A stretch of DNA of 64,000 nt from Pullichristensenella sp963930055. Its GTDB lineage: Bacteria > Bacillota > Clostridia > Christensenellales > Aristaeellaceae. Below the pieces are notes generated by a model. That model was not told the DNA's origin. It did no database searches and saw only the letters and a list, made by a program, of their open reading frames with translations. Shown piece after piece: positions 39,218 through 47,311 of this stretch (position 1 is its first letter; each line of letters opens with the position of its first letter). The stretch spans positions 62,001 through 126,000 of the forward strand of contig CAWVKS010000008.1 in assembly GCA_963930055.1 (NCBI GenBank). Reading direction: 5' to 3'. The position numbers and the translations under genes were made by a program.

Positions 39218-40459
39218 ATGCGCATGAGCCGGTATTCCCGCCGCGGCCGCGCGCGCCAGAGCGGCGAAAAGAACAGCTTCTGGCTGAGCTTTTCCGACCT
39301 GATGAGCGCGCTGGTGCTGGTCATCATACTCGTTTTGTTCTACATACTCTACCAGTACTTCCTCATGTACGACGACTACGAGGCGCGCCGCGACCAGATG
39401 GTGGTCCTGCAGGCGTCGCTCGAACAGAGCGAGGCGGACATCGCCGCCCAGCAGGCCGCCCTCACCGCCGCCCAGACTGACCTCACCGCCGCCCAGACCG
39501 AGCTGGACGAAAAGACCGCCGCCCTCAACAGCGCGCAGGACGAGCTTACCGCCGCCCAGGGCGAATTGACCGCCGCGCAGGAAGACCTGGCCGTGCAGCA
39601 GATGCTGCTGGAAGCGGCGCAGGCGGCCGCGCAAAAGACGCAGGAAGAGCTCGACGCGCAGGAGGCGCAGCTGCAGGTGACGCTCACCCAGCTGGACGAG
39701 CAGCAGGCGCAGCTGGAGGCGCAGCAGAGCCAGATGGCCACGCAGCAAAGCCAGATGGAGGCGCAACAGGCGCAGCTGGCCGCCCAGGAAAGCCAGATCG
39801 CCGAGCAGCAGAGCCAGCTTTCGCAGCAGCAGCGGCAGATCGAGGATCTGGTGGGCGTGCGCACGCAGATCATCGCCGACCTTTCCAGCGCCCTGCGCGA
39901 GGCCAATATTTCCGCCACGGTCGATCCCGCCAGCGGCGCCATCGCCCTGGCCAGCGACGTGCTCTTCGCCACCGGCGAATCCCAGCTCACGGACGAGGGC
40001 CGCAGCCGCATCGACGCCTTCCTGCCCGTGTACCTGGACGTGCTCTTCTCCGACGAGTACCGCGGCTATATCAGCGAGATCATCATCGAAGGGCACACCG
40101 ACTCCGTGGGCAGCTACATCAGCAACCTGCTTTTGTCGCAGCAGCGCGCCTACAACGTGGCCAGCTATGTGCTCGCCGACGGCTACCCCTACATCTCCGA
40201 AGAAACGCTTGAGCATCTGCGCGAAGTGACCACCGCCAACGGCCGTTCGGAGAGCGACCTCATCTATGACGCCAACGGCGAGGAAAACCAGTCCGCCTCG
40301 CGCCGCGTGGTGTTCAAGTTCCGCCTCACGGACGAGCAGATGGTGGCGCAATTGCAAACCATCCTCGAGGGCGGCACGGCGGCGCAGCCAACCGTCGCCA
40401 CGCCTACGGCCACCCCCACGCCGCAGGGCACGCCCGCGCCGGCATGGCAAGGGTTTTGA
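39218..40459 (+). CDS. ZorB-like MotB/OmpA-family stator protein with long coiled coil
   Basis: A 413-residue protein. A short basic N-terminus is followed by FWLSFSDLMSALVLV, in which Asp27 is at the position of the MotB/ZorB proton-carrying Asp; TM at about 28-48. An Ala/Gln-rich coiled coil of about 160 residues (55-215, many AQ..L heptads) precedes an OmpA/MotB peptidoglycan-binding domain (IIIEGHTDSVGS, LLLSQQRAYNVASYV). The C-terminus is Thr/Pro-rich. ZorB and MotB normally lack so long an extracytoplasmic coil. The ATG at 39218 follows AAGGGGGG. Confidence 0.83.
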   Translation: MRMSRYSRRGRARQSGEKNSFWLSFSDLMSALVLVIILVLFYILYQYFLMYDDYEARRDQMVVLQASLEQSEADIAAQQAALTAAQTDLTAAQTELDEKTAALNSAQDELTAAQGELTAAQEDLAVQQMLLEAAQAAAQKTQEELDAQEAQLQVTLTQLDEQQAQLEAQQSQMATQQSQMEAQQAQLAAQESQIAEQQSQLSQQQRQIEDLVGVRTQIIADLSSALREANISATVDPASGAIALASDVLFATGESQLTDEGRSRIDAFLPVYLDVLFSDEYRGYISEIIIEGHTDSVGSYISNLLLSQQRAYNVASYVLADGYPYISEETLEHLREVTTANGRSESDLIYDANGEENQSASRRVVFKFRLTDEQMVAQLQTILEGGTAAQPTVATPTATPTPQGTPAPAWQGF

Positions 40460-40498
40460 ACCAAATCCGACTGATCTTCGTCCCATAAGGGAAGCGCT

Positions 40499-40529
40499 GC
40501 CGGATGCGGGCCGCGCGCCCGCGTCCGGC
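40499..40529 (+). other. Intercistronic hairpin in the ZorAB-like operon
   Basis: GCCGGATGCGGGC and GCCCGCGTCCGGC around CGCGC, 40 nt after the ZorB-like stop. No T-run follows, so it may tune expression or stability of the third gene rather than terminate. Confidence 0.55.
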
Positions 40530-40549
40530 GCTGCATGGAGGGAACGCCT

Positions 40550-41128
40550 TTGAAATACATTCGCCGGCTGGTCTGGTTCATCGCCTCGCGGCTGCTGATC
40601 TTCACGATTTGCGTGTCGGCGCTTTTGTGCGCCTTTTACATGTGCATGAACACGGCCAATGTGTACATCGTCTTAAGCGACGGCCTGGAAAAGCGCGTGG
40701 AGGTCATCCTCACGCGCGAGGACGCGCCGGAACTGAACAACTACTTCCACGGCGACTTTCTCAGCGCCGATCCCGCGCTGACGGCGGCGTTCGACGGCAG
40801 CTCGCCCTATGTGAACTACAACATCACGGGGTTTGAACATGAACTGACCATCGAGAGCCTCTGGGCCTGGCCGTGGGACAGCTATGCCACCTGCACGGTG
40901 GTGGAGCGCGTGCCGTCCATCACCGGCACGGTCATCTCCAGCATGCGCAACGAGGTCAGCCCCACGGTGCCGACGTGGCAGGGACGAAGGTACAATATCA
41001 CGCTGATGAAGAGCGACGGCAAGTGGAAGATCGTGGGCATGCAGGAGGAGGCCGTCATCATCGAGGCCACGCCGACGCCCACGCCGGAGCCGACAGTGTC
41101 GGCAGCCAGAGCCTTCGGCGCCGTGTAG
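40550..41128 (+). CDS. Single-TM extracytoplasmic protein, third gene of the ZorAB-like operon, TTG start
   Basis: A 192-residue protein. TM at about residues 8-33 (RRLVWFIASRLLIFTICVS core), then an extracytoplasmic domain with YVNYNITGFEHELTIESLWAWPW and a C-terminal strand region (YNITLMKSDGKWKIVGMQEEAV) resembling a small NTF2/SnoaL-like sheet. A TTG start at 40550 is preferred because GGAGGG is 7 nt upstream. The tail ATPTPTPEP is followed by about nine residues read from the hairpin repeat. Function unknown; its position suggests a partner of the motor pair. Confidence 0.7.
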   Translation: MKYIRRLVWFIASRLLIFTICVSALLCAFYMCMNTANVYIVLSDGLEKRVEVILTREDAPELNNYFHGDFLSADPALTAAFDGSSPYVNYNITGFEHELTIESLWAWPWDSYATCTVVERVPSITGTVISSMRNEVSPTVPTWQGRRYNITLMKSDGKWKIVGMQEEAVIIEATPTPTPEPTVSAARAFGAV

Positions 41129-41157
41129 ACGCGCATCCGCCCCACGAGCAGGGGGCA
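41087..41157 (+). repeat. Partial hairpin-repeat unit R4 overlapping the 3' end of the preceding gene
   Basis: GCCGACA/TGTCGGC-type and CCGGC-rich sequence followed by CGCCCCACGAGCAGGGGGC, i.e. the loop of hairpin A (ACGAGCAG on this strand) with a degraded stem. It overlaps the last codons and stop of the third operon gene. Confidence 0.65.
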
Positions 41158-41304
41158 GGCCGGCAGTGCCGGCGGCCAGCGCCTTCGGCTCTGTATTGAC
41201 GCATATCTTCCCCACGAGCAGGGGGCAGATATGCTGCGTTTCGTTCCGCTTGGGGCGGCCGTGCGCGGAGACGGCGGCAAGCCCACGCGCAGGGGCTTGC
41301 CGCC
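41158..41304 (+). repeat. Modular hairpin repeat, locus R3 (147 nt), inverted partner of R2
   Basis: GC-rich part, hairpin A of the CATATCT subtype (one arm position changed), linker, hairpin B (GGCGGCAAGCCC/GGGCTTGCCGCC). It is the reverse complement of R2 with about ten differences. Order relative to the preceding plus-strand gene is the usual GC part, A, B. The rest of the 320-nt gap to mnmA (41305-41448) holds a perfect CTCAAGGGTC/GACCCTTGAG hairpin at 41374-41395. Confidence 0.85.
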
Positions 41305-41448
41305 TGCGGCGGTTTTGGGGTCGTTTGGCAAATGATGGAGGGGGGCGGCTTTTGCGCGGCAGCCCAAGGGATTCTCAAGGGTCTGGACCCTTGAGCGGGT
41401 GCGGGCAGAGCCCGCCGTTCCCCGCCGCAGGTGAAAGGAGGAAACGCT

Positions 41449-42552
41449 ATGCGCATCGTTGTTGGCATGTCCGGCGGCGTCGATTCCTCGGTAGCGGCGC
41501 TTTTGCTCAAGCGTGCCGGCCACGAGGTCATCGGCGTATTCATGAACAACTGGGAGGAAGAGGACGAAAACGGCGTCTGCACCTCCGAGCGCGACTGGGC
41601 GGACGTGCGCGCCGTCTGCGCCCGCATCGGCATCCCCTACTATTCGGTTAACTTCGCCAAGGAGTACTACGAGCGCGTATTCACCCACTTCCTCGACGAA
41701 TACCGCCGCGGCCGCACGCCCAACCCGGACGTGCTCTGCAACCGCGAGATCAAGTTTTCCGCCTTTCTGCGCTTTGCCGAGGAGCTGGGCGCGGACAAGC
41801 TGGCCACTGGCCACTTCGCCCGCATCGGCGAGGCGAATGGCGAATACGCGCTGTTGCGCGCCGCGGACGAAAACAAGGATCAGACCTATTTTCTCTATCA
41901 GATCGGCCAGGAGGCGCTCTCCATGGCCATGTTCCCCGTGGGCGGGCTGACCAAGCCGGAGATACGCGCCATTGCCCGCGAGGCGGGGCTGCCCGTGTCC
42001 GACAAGAAGGATTCCACGGGCGTATGCTTTATCGGCGAGCGCAATTTCAAGAAGTTCCTTTCCGGCTACCTGCCCGCGCAGCCGGGCGACATGGTCACGC
42101 CCGAAGGCAAGGTGGTCGGACGGCACGACGGGCTGATGTACTACACGCTCGGCCAGCGGCGCGGCCTGGGCATCGGCGGCTCGGGCGACGGGCGGCGCTG
42201 GTTCGTGGTAGGCAAGGACATTGCAAACAACCGGCTTATCGTGCAGCAGGGCGAGGATTCGCCGCTTTTGTATTCCGCCGCCTGCGAGATCGAGGACCTG
42301 CGCTGGTTGGCGGGCCACGCGCCCGCAGCGGACGGCGAGGAATTTGCCTGCATGGCGCGTCTGCGGCACCGGCAGCCGTTGCAGGCCGCGCGCGCGGTCA
42401 TCCATGGGGACAGGGCGCGCATCACGTTCGATACGCCCCAACGCGCCATTACCCCCGGCCAGGCGACCGTGCTCTATCAGGGCGAACTCTGTCTCGGCGG
42501 GGGGACGGTCGACACTGCCGGCAGTGCCGGCGGCCGGAGCTACCGCGGATGA
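41449..42552 (+). CDS. mnmA: tRNA-specific 2-thiouridylase MnmA
   Basis: A 367-residue enzyme that thiolates U34 of Lys/Glu/Gln tRNAs. PP-loop GMSGGVDSSVA (residues about 6-16); catalytic Cys97 (DVLCNREIKF) and Cys193 (TGVCFIGER); LATGHFARI; DQTYFLYQ; YYTLGQRRGLGIGG. The final 12 or so residues (AGSAGGRSYRG) come from the hairpin repeat that overlaps the stop codon; the family normally ends near GELCLGGG. The ATG at 41449 follows AAAGGAGG. Confidence 0.95.
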   Translation: MRIVVGMSGGVDSSVAALLLKRAGHEVIGVFMNNWEEEDENGVCTSERDWADVRAVCARIGIPYYSVNFAKEYYERVFTHFLDEYRRGRTPNPDVLCNREIKFSAFLRFAEELGADKLATGHFARIGEANGEYALLRAADENKDQTYFLYQIGQEALSMAMFPVGGLTKPEIRAIAREAGLPVSDKKDSTGVCFIGERNFKKFLSGYLPAQPGDMVTPEGKVVGRHDGLMYYTLGQRRGLGIGGSGDGRRWFVVGKDIANNRLIVQQGEDSPLLYSAACEIEDLRWLAGHAPAADGEEFACMARLRHRQPLQAARAVIHGDRARITFDTPQRAITPGQATVLYQGELCLGGGTVDTAGSAGGRSYRG

Positions 42553-43200
42553 GCGACGAACGTCCGCCCCACGAGCAAGGGGCGGGCGTTCTGCGTTTTT
42601 ATTCCGCTTGAGGCGAATGTGCGAATAGACGGCGGCAAGCCCACGAGCAGGGGCTTTCCGCCTACGGCGGTTTTTTTGGGCGGCGGTGCCGGCGGCCGGA
42701 GCTACCGCGGATGAGCGACGAACGCCCGCCCCACGAGCAGGGGGCGGGCGTTCTGCGTTTTTATTCTGCTTGAGGCAAAGGCGCGAATAGACGGCGGCAA
42801 GCCCACGAGCAGGGGCTTTCCGCCTGCGGCGGTTTTTTTGGGGGGCAGTGCCGGCGGCCGGAGTTACCGCGGATGAGCGACGAACGCCCGCCCCACGAGC
42901 AGGGGGCGGGCGTTCTGTGTTTTTATTCCGCTTGAGGCGAATGTGCGAATAGACGGCGGCAAGCCCACGAGCAGGGGCTTTCCGCCTGCGGCGGTTTTTT
43001 TGGGGGGCAGTGCCGGCGGCCGGAGCTACCGCGGATGAGCGACGAACGCCCGCCCCACGAGCAGGGGGCGGGCGTTCTGTGTTTTTATTCCGCTTGAGGC
43101 GAATGTGCGAATAGACGGCGGCAAGCCCACGAGCAGGGGCTTTCCGCCTGCGGCGGTTTTTTTTGGGGGGCGGTGCCGGCGGCCAGCGCCTTTGGCTCCG
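42512..43200 (+). repeat. Modular hairpin repeat, locus R5: four tandem 162-bp units
   Basis: GCGGATGAG recurs at 42545, 42707, 42869 and 43031, an exact 162-bp period. Each unit: GC-rich part (GCCGGCGGCCGGAG), hairpin A (CGCCCGCCCC-ACGAGCAG-GGGGCGGGCG) with T5 after it, linker, hairpin B (GGCGGCAAGCCC...), then TGCGGCGG and a T7-T8 run. The units differ at few positions. A partial fifth unit fades out by about 43200. Open frames across it are repeat translations. Confidence 0.9.
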
Positions 43201-43366
43201 AGTTGACGCGCACAAGCCCCATGAGATGGGGGCGGGTGTTCAGGTATATTTGGGCGGACGGCGGCAGGCTCACGCCCTCGAATTTGCCGCCGTCGATCTC
43301 CGGCTCAAGCAGGGAAGCTGCGCTTCCGGGTCGAAAGCGGCAGCCGGCAGGCCGCCGCCCCGAAGG
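43201..43366. other. Degenerate repeat tail without a gene
   Basis: Diverged hairpin-repeat sequence (CACAAGCCCCATGAGATGGGGG) followed by GC-rich inverted repeats near 43310-43360 that may terminate the minus-strand HxlR gene. No T-run and no coding sequence. Confidence 0.4.
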
Positions 43367-43753
43367 CTACCGGGCGTCGGCGACGCTACGGAGCGTTTTC
43401 CCCAGTTTTTCCACCCGTTCATTGGCCGGGGAACCGTTTTGCGTTTTATAGGCCATGCCCCAGTCAAACATCGCCGCGAGGATGGGGCGCAAGCTTTCGC
43501 CCATGTCGGTGAGCGTATATTCCACGCGCGGCGGCACTTCCGCGTAGGCCTTGCGGGTCAAAAGGCCGTCTTTTTCCATGTCCCTTAAGTTCGCGGTCAG
43601 CACTTTCTGCGAAATGCCGTTCAAGGACTTCTTCAATTCCCCGAAGCGCTTGGTGCCTGTGAACAAATCGCGCAGGATCAACACCTTCCAGCGGTTCGAG
43701 ATCAGCCCCAGCGTCGTCTCCACCGGGCAGATGGGCAGCTCATTTCCGGCCAT
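43367..43753 (-). CDS. HxlR-family regulator
   Basis: A 128-residue winged-helix regulator: ICPVETTLGLISNRWKVLILRDLF, KRFGELKKSLNGISQKVLTANLRDME, then the family wing VEYTLTDMGESLRPIL. HxlR proteins respond to aldehydes, quinones or redox stress. The ATG at 43753 has GGAGGG upstream. It is divergent from the SnoaL/NAD(P)-binding operon at 44040, its likely target. The Cys in ICPVE is the usual conserved N-terminal Cys. Confidence 0.92.
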   Translation of the reverse strand: MAGNELPICPVETTLGLISNRWKVLILRDLFTGTKRFGELKKSLNGISQKVLTANLRDMEKDGLLTRKAYAEVPPRVEYTLTDMGESLRPILAAMFDWGMAYKTQNGSPANERVEKLGKTLRSVADAR

Positions 43754-43807
43754 GTTTCCCTCCACAGTATCTTTTGGTAAGCAAGCTTCATAAACGCCTC
43801 CAGGGAA

Positions 43808-43837
43808 AGTATACGGCGCTTGCCGCACGCGCGTCAA
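43808..43837 (-). promoter_or_regulatory. Promoter of the HxlR gene
   Basis: Minus strand TTGACG (43832-43837), 18 nt, TATACT (43808-43813). Confidence 0.65.
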
Positions 43838-43960
43838 CACAACATCAAAACTTAATATTTTCCCGCAGACGCCCGAAACGCCCCGCGGGGCAAAAATGTT
43901 TCCCGCGGGTGACCGTGCAAATGTTTCCCGGCGGTGCCCATGGCACGCAAAAGTGCGTAC

Positions 43961-43989
43961 TTGTCCAGCGCGGCGGGCAGTGCTATGCT
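43961..43989 (+). promoter_or_regulatory. Promoter of the SnoaL/NAD(P)-binding operon
   Basis: TTGTCC (43961-43966), 17 nt, TATGCT (43984-43989). Confidence 0.5.
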
Positions 43990-44039
43990 TTATCTGCGGG
44001 TGGGAAAAGCGCCCGGAAATACCCAAGGAGGAAACCAAA

Positions 44040-44885
44040 ATGAAACGATTCACCGCATGGATGCTCACCATTGCCCTAATGCTCTGCTGCGCCCTTGCGC
44101 AGGCCGAAGCGCCCGCCACGCAGACGGAAAAGGCGCTCGCCCTGATCGGCGCCTTTGCCTCGGGCGACGCGGAACTGGCCGCCTCGCTGCTCAAGGAGGA
44201 CTACATACAGCATAACCTCGCCTACGGCACCGGCCGGGACGCCTTTGTCGCCTCTGTGGAGGCGCTCGCCGCGGCGGAAACGCCGACCACGGTGGAGAAC
44301 ATCCGCGCCTTTGAGGACGGCGACTTTGTATTTCTGCACACCATTTACAACTTCGCCGGCGCGGGCGAACAGGTGGCCTTCGACATCTTCCGCTTTGAGG
44401 ACGGTCTGATCGCCGAGCACTGGGACAACCTCGCGCCCCTCGCCGCGGCCAACCCCTCGGGGCACACGCAGACCGACGGCCCCACGGAAGCGGCCGACCT
44501 GGACAAAACCGAGGACAACCGCTTCCTGGTGGAAAACTTCCTCTACGATGTCATGCAGGGCAACGACCTGGCAAAGACGCCCGAATACTTTGACGGGGAC
44601 GCCTACATACAGCACAACACGGCCATTGCCGACGGCGTTTCCGGCCTGAACGCGGCGCTGGCGGCGTTGAGCGAGGCCGGCATCGAGATGATCTACGACG
44701 AGACGCACATGATCCTGGCGCAGGGCAATTTCGTGCTGGCCGTGTCCGAGGGCACATACGGCGGCGCGCCGACCAGCTATTACGACCTCTGGCGCGTGGA
44801 AAACGGCAAGATCGCCGAGCACTGGGACGTGATGGAAACCATCGCCGACAGCTCGACCTGGCAGAACGAAAACGGCAAATTCTGA
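44040..44885 (+). CDS. Exported protein with two SnoaL-like (NTF2-fold) domains
   Basis: A 281-residue protein with a signal peptide (MKRFTAWMLTIALMLCCALA). Two tandem SnoaL-like repeats: YIQHNLAYGTGRDAFVASV...IAEHWDN and YIQHNTAIADGVSGLNAAL...IAEHWDV, each with the paired Tyr-Ile-Gln-His and Glu-His-Trp motifs. Such predicted ester or SnoaL-like proteins are usually single-domain; the duplication and export are unusual. RBS AAGGAGG. The NAD(P)-binding gene follows after 27 nt. Confidence 0.85.
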   Translation: MKRFTAWMLTIALMLCCALAQAEAPATQTEKALALIGAFASGDAELAASLLKEDYIQHNLAYGTGRDAFVASVEALAAAETPTTVENIRAFEDGDFVFLHTIYNFAGAGEQVAFDIFRFEDGLIAEHWDNLAPLAAANPSGHTQTDGPTEAADLDKTEDNRFLVENFLYDVMQGNDLAKTPEYFDGDAYIQHNTAIADGVSGLNAALAALSEAGIEMIYDETHMILAQGNFVLAVSEGTYGGAPTSYYDLWRVENGKIAEHWDVMETIADSSTWQNENGKF

Positions 44886-44912
44886 CAAACAAACATCCGG
44901 GAGGAAACGAAT

Positions 44913-45539
44913 ATGAAGATTGCAGTGGTATGCGCGAACGGCAAGGCGGGCAAGCGGATCGTCAAGGAAGCGGTGGATCGCGGGCTGGATGTGACCGCCA
45001 TCGTGCGCGGCGAGAACCGCACGGCGGCGAAGAAGGCCGTCATTAAGGATCTTTTTGACCTGACGCGGGAGGATCTTCTCCCCTACGACGTGGTCATCGA
45101 CGCCTTTGGCGCCTGGACGGCGGAGACGCTGCCGCAACACGCCACGTCTCTTAAGCACCTGTGCGACGCGCTGAGCGGCACAGACGTGCGCCTGCTGGTG
45201 GTCGGCGGCGCGGGCAGCCTCTATGTGGACGCCGCGCACACGCAGCAGGTGATGGACGGCCCCGACTTCCCCGACGCCTTCAAGCCGCTGGCAGCCAACA
45301 TGGGCGCGGCGCTTGCGCAGCTGCGCGGACGCGACGACGTGGACTGGACCTACATCAGCCCTGCCGCCGACTTCCGCGCCGACGGCGAGCGCACGGGCAA
45401 GTATGTCCTTTCCGGCGAGGAGCTGACGCTGAACGCGCGCGGCGAGAGCGTCATCAGCTACGCCGACTATGCCATCGCCATGGTGGACGAAGCGGAAAAC
45501 GGCCACCATCCGCGCCAGCGCATCAGCGTAGTCGGCTAA
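44913..45539 (+). CDS. NAD(P)-binding (atypical SDR) protein
   Basis: A 208-residue Rossmann protein of the NAD(P)H-binding type (YwnB-like): IAVVCANGKAGKRIVKEAVDRG at the N-terminus in place of GATG, VIDAFGAW, LLVVGGAGSLYVD, WTYISPAADF. Likely an oxidoreductase acting with the SnoaL-like protein under HxlR control. The ATG follows GGGAGGAAACG. Confidence 0.88.
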   Translation: MKIAVVCANGKAGKRIVKEAVDRGLDVTAIVRGENRTAAKKAVIKDLFDLTREDLLPYDVVIDAFGAWTAETLPQHATSLKHLCDALSGTDVRLLVVGGAGSLYVDAAHTQQVMDGPDFPDAFKPLAANMGAALAQLRGRDDVDWTYISPAADFRADGERTGKYVLSGEELTLNARGESVISYADYAIAMVDEAENGHHPRQRISVVG

Positions 45540-45543
45540 AGCA

Positions 45544-45716
45544 CCGCCGTCTACCCGCACATTCGCCCCAAACGGAACGAAAACGCAGAACGCCCGCCCC
45601 CTCCTCGTGGGGCGGACGTTCGTCGCTCATCCGCGGTAGCTTCGGCCGCCGGCACCGCCGGCACGCGGCAGCTCCGTCAGCCGGCATTGCCGGCACCGCC
45701 GGCAAGGAGGGTGATG
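45544..45716 (-). repeat. Modular hairpin repeat, locus R6 (single unit)
   Basis: Hairpin A form AACGCCCGCCCC-CTCCTCGT-GGGGCGGACGTT plus the GC-rich part (GCCGGCACCGCCGGCACGCGG), reaching into the stop codon of the minus-strand coiled-coil gene, whose last residues (AGGAGNAG) it encodes. Hairpin B is not complete here. Confidence 0.75.
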
Positions 45717-47275
45717 GGGATGCGGATGGAGGTCAGGTAGGAACCGTCCGCGGCATAGGTGGTCTGCACGGCCATGGCCTCGTAGTTGCCCGGGGCCAGG
45801 GGCGTTTCCAGCTGGATGGAGGAAACGCTCTCGCCGGGGGCGATGGGCTCCGAGGTGTAAATAGTCTCGCCATCCACTTCCAGCGTGAACACCACGTTGT
45901 TGGCGCTGCTTTCGCTGTTGGCCAGCGTGGCGTCCACGGCCAGGCCCGTCTCGTCGAACACCAGCATGTCGCCGGTGAGCGTGGCCAGGTGGCTCTCGCC
46001 CACGCTCACTTCGCGCTCGATGTGATAGGCGCGCAGCTCGTTCAGGCTCTGCTCAAACTCGGCCTGCGCCGCCGCGTGCGCGGCCTCCGCTTCGCCAAGC
46101 GCGGCCTGCTCAGCGGCAAGCTCGTCGTTCAGGGCGCTGACCTGCGCTTCCAGCGCGGCCTTCTGCTCGGCGCTTTCGTCGTTGGCGGCGGTCAGGGCAG
46201 CCTCAGCCGCGGCGATCTCGCCTTCCAGTTCGGCAATGGCCGCGTCGCTGCTCTCGATCTGCGCCTGCAGGTCGGCGACGCTCTGGTTGGCCTCGGCCAG
46301 CTGCGCCTCGGTCTCCAGCATGGCAGCCTCGCGGCTCTCCAGCTCGGCGTTGGCGCTCTCCAACTGCTCGTTGGCCTCGGTGAGCTCAGCCTGCACCTCC
46401 GCCAGCGCGTCCGCTTCGCCCAGCTGCGCTTCCAGGCCGGCGATCTGCTCGTCCCGGGCCGCAAGCTGCGCTTCCAGTTCGGCGGCGTAGGCGGCAAGCT
46501 CTTCCGCCGTGCGCGCCCCGTTTTCCGTCAGCGCGTCGCCCTCATTTGCGGGGACATCCGCATCAATATCCGCGACTGCGGGGATGTTTGCGTCAACATC
46601 CGCGTCGGCGTCCGCCCCATCGGCCGCGTCGTCGGCAAGGGCGGCGTCGTCGGCAAGCGCGCCTTCCTGCGCCGCTTCACCTTCCAGCTCGGCAATGCGC
46701 CCGTCGCGCGCGGCGACTTTCTCCTCCAGGGAGAGGATCTGCTCGCGCAGCGCTCCCATATCCGGCGTTTCCGCCTGCAAAAGCGCCAGGTCCTCGCGCA
46801 GGCTGTCGGCCTCGGCGGTCAGCGTTGCGACCTGGGCGTTGGCCTCGTCAAGCTGCGCCTGTACGCCCGCCAGCGCTTCCTCGGCCGCGGCCTGGGCGGC
46901 CTCCAGATCGAACACCTGCGCCTTGAGCGTTTCCAGTTCGCCCTGCGCGCCCTCGAGTTCTTCCTCCCGGCCGGTGAGCTGCGCCTGCGCTTCGGTCAGC
47001 TGCGATTGCGCCTCGGTCAGGGAGGCGTTGACCGTTTCCAATTCGGCCTCCAGCGCTTCTTTTTCCGTGGCGAGCTGTTCGGACTGGCCGGTGGCCTCTG
47101 CCAGCGCCTCCTCCAGCGTCAGGTATTTGTCGCGCTCTTCCTCGAGCAGGGCGCTGGCGCTGGCCAGCTGCGCGTCGCTCTGTGTCCGCTCGCTGTTGAG
47201 GTAGACCACGCCGGCAATGGCCGCGATGAGCAATACAAGCAACACCGCCAGCCAAATCTTGTGTTTGCGCTCCAT
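45677..47275 (-). CDS. Membrane-anchored coiled-coil protein
   Basis: A 532-residue protein. TM at about residues 7-27 (KIWLAVLLVLLIAAIAGVVYL core), then a long Glu/Ala/Leu-rich coiled coil (about 40-225), an acidic Asp/Ala linker with short repeats (ADDAALADDAADGADADAD), more coiled coil (about 265-405) and a C-terminal beta domain (VFTLEVDGETIYTSEPIAPGES). The C-terminal half resembles an extracytoplasmic Ig-like fold. The ATG at 47275 has AGGGC upstream and TATAAT at 47306-47311. Function unknown; probably a cell-envelope spacer or tether. Confidence 0.75.
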   Translation of the reverse strand: MERKHKIWLAVLLVLLIAAIAGVVYLNSERTQSDAQLASASALLEEERDKYLTLEEALAEATGQSEQLATEKEALEAELETVNASLTEAQSQLTEAQAQLTGREEELEGAQGELETLKAQVFDLEAAQAAAEEALAGVQAQLDEANAQVATLTAEADSLREDLALLQAETPDMGALREQILSLEEKVAARDGRIAELEGEAAQEGALADDAALADDAADGADADADVDANIPAVADIDADVPANEGDALTENGARTAEELAAYAAELEAQLAARDEQIAGLEAQLGEADALAEVQAELTEANEQLESANAELESREAAMLETEAQLAEANQSVADLQAQIESSDAAIAELEGEIAAAEAALTAANDESAEQKAALEAQVSALNDELAAEQAALGEAEAAHAAAQAEFEQSLNELRAYHIEREVSVGESHLATLTGDMLVFDETGLAVDATLANSESSANNVVFTLEVDGETIYTSEPIAPGESVSSIQLETPLAPGNYEAMAVQTTYAADGSYLTSIRIPITLLAGGAGNAG

Positions 47276-47311
47276 AAACAGCCCTCCATGCGCGTTGATA
47301 GCATAATTATA

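Noticed and set aside
37625..40459. Flagellar MotA/MotB stator
   Set aside because: No flagellar genes nearby, MotA lacks a long C-terminal coil, and the MotB-like partner's coiled coil is far longer than a plug region.
40882..43215. A 777-codon minus-strand open frame across mnmA and the 162-bp array
   Set aside because: It reads the repeat units as a periodic protein (RRRRKAPARGLAAVY) and runs antisense to mnmA; explained by the repeat array.
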